A stretch of 7,135 nucleotides of DNA from an uncultured Verrucomicrobiota bacterium (GTDB lineage: Bacteria > Verrucomicrobiota > Kiritimatiellia > RFP12 > UBA3636). The stretch covers positions 1-7,135 of the forward strand of contig CAMOEO010000157.1 of NCBI GenBank assembly GCA_946612175.1, given 5' to 3'. Both the position numbers and the translations under genes were made by a program. Of the stretch, positions 6,750-7,135 are shown in pieces. The notes below the pieces were generated by a model that did no database searches, was not told the origin of the DNA, and saw only the letters and a program-made list of their open reading frames with translations. Numbering within the stretch: the first letter of the stretch is position 1; every line of letters begins with the position of its first letter.

Positions 6750-6778
6750 ATTCTAGCACATCGGAACGGGAAAGGGAA
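6750..6778 (-). promoter_or_regulatory. Extended -10 promoter for the TrpR-like/beta-barrel operon
   Basis: On the minus strand, TAGAAT (6755-6750) is preceded by TGC (6758-6756), an extended -10. A weak -35, TTCCCT (6778-6773), lies 17 bp upstream. The ATG follows 8 nt after the -10, so the transcript should begin within one or two bases of the start codon. CTAG at 6753-6756 overlaps the -10. Confidence 0.68.
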
Positions 6779-6784
6779 GGCCCG

Positions 6785-6831
6785 AAAACGCGCGGCGGGC
6801 GCGGACGGCATCGCCGCCCGCGCCCGTCGCG
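6785..6831 (-). terminator. Intrinsic terminator of the oadB-type gene
   Basis: Bases 6791-6809 and 6813-6831 form an inverted repeat with 19-bp arms, two mismatches and a 3-nt loop. On the minus strand the stem is followed two bases later by TTTT (6788-6785). It lies 17 nt past the decarboxylase stop and just upstream of the TrpR-like promoter, so it insulates the two units. A smaller hairpin, GTCGC-GAAAA-GCGAC (6826-6840), overlaps its proximal edge and is an alternative fold. Confidence 0.72.
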
Positions 6832-6847
6832 AAAAGCGACCGGGGCG

Positions 6848-7135
6848 CTAGCCCTGGCCGAGCATGCGGAAGAGCAGGCCCGCCGCGACGGCCGAGCCGA
6901 TGACGCCCGCGACGTTCGGGCCCATGGCGTTCATCAGCAGGAAGTTCGTCGGGTCCGCCTCGAGGCCGACCTTGTTCGAGACGCGCGCCGCCATCGGCAC
7001 CGCCGAGACGCCCGCCGAGCCGATGAGCGGGTTGACCTTCTCCTTGACGAAGAGGTTCATCAGCTTCGCCATGAACAGGCCGCCCACGGTGCCGATGCCG
7101 AACGCGACGACGCCCAGGATCATGATGCCCGCGGT
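6848..7135 (-). CDS. oadB: Sodium-translocating decarboxylase beta subunit, C-terminal end (5' part outside window)
   Basis: Ninety-five C-terminal residues are visible, entering at the right edge in frame and ending with TAG (6850-6848). The beta subunit is the integral membrane part of oxaloacetate, glutaconyl-CoA or methylmalonyl-CoA decarboxylase; it decarboxylates carboxybiotin and pumps Na+ out across the inner membrane. The block NPLIGSAGVSAVPMAARVSN (35-54 of the fragment) matches the conserved region of Klebsiella OadB in which Asn373, Gly377, Ser382 and Arg389 are implicated in Na+ transport; the equivalents here are Asn35, Gly39, Ser44 and Arg51. Next come FLLMNAMGPNVAG and a final hydrophobic helix. 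In the family as I recall it the LLM is followed by His (HAMGPNVAG); here it is Asn. Substrate type cannot be decided from this end, so the symbol stands for the family (gcdB or mmdB are equally possible). Full length is about 380-430 residues; alpha and gamma subunit genes are probably further upstream. Confidence 0.93.
   Translation of the reverse strand, partial: TAGIMILGVVAFGIGTVGGLFMAKLMNLFVKEKVNPLIGSAGVSAVPMAARVSNKVGLEADPTNFLLMNAMGPNVAGVIGSAVAAGLLFRMLGQG

Noticed and set aside
6416..6811. N-terminal extension of the beta-barrel protein to 400 residues
   Set aside because: The extension overlaps the TrpR-like gene in another frame, crosses its promoter, and would bury the signal peptide.

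Overview
The window is very GC-rich DNA (clearly above 70 % by eye) from a Gram-negative bacterium. It encodes a lipoprotein-type L,D-transpeptidase, a predicted outer-membrane beta-barrel protein and the end of a sodium-pumping decarboxylase beta subunit. The Na+ decarboxylase, the U32-like iron-sulfur protein and the TrpR-like regulator with an SLCKITRG motif would fit an anaerobic, fermentative member of the Verrucomicrobiota/Kiritimatiellota/Lentisphaerota group. That placement is inference, because no rRNA or other marker is present. No tRNA, rRNA, CRISPR array, insertion sequence or phage gene was seen.

Layout: 1-1847 (+) is the C-terminal part of the RNA helicase HrpA, cut by the left edge. 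1912-3564 (+) is a complete AMP-forming acyl-CoA synthetase with its own sigma70-like promoter. 3679-4713 (+) is a U32-peptidase-like protein rich in cysteine ligands. 4826-5554 (+) is an L,D-transpeptidase lipoprotein. A short convergent gap holding a 9-bp hairpin (5572-5593) separates it from the minus-strand genes. These are an outer-membrane beta-barrel protein (6415-5609) and, upstream of it with an ATGA overlap, a small TrpR/YerC-type regulator (6741-6412). A strong intrinsic terminator (6785-6831) then precedes the 3' end of an oadB-type gene (7135-6848), cut by the right edge.

How the genes relate: hrpA, the acyl-CoA synthetase, the U32-like gene and the L,D-transpeptidase are co-directional. 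However, at least two have their own promoters and gaps of 64-114 bp separate them, so they look like neighbouring single units rather than one pathway. The only clear co-expressed pair is the TrpR-like gene and the beta-barrel gene. All gaps between genes are under 120 bp, so there is no long non-coding stretch.

The most interesting points are about expression. Two genes on opposite strands have a TAGAAT -10 element only 7-8 nt before the ATG, which predicts leaderless mRNAs, and none of the five visible starts has a good Shine-Dalgarno sequence. The TrpR-like/beta-barrel translational overlap and the two cysteine clusters of the U32-like protein are also worth checking. I did not find a convincing new multi-gene system.
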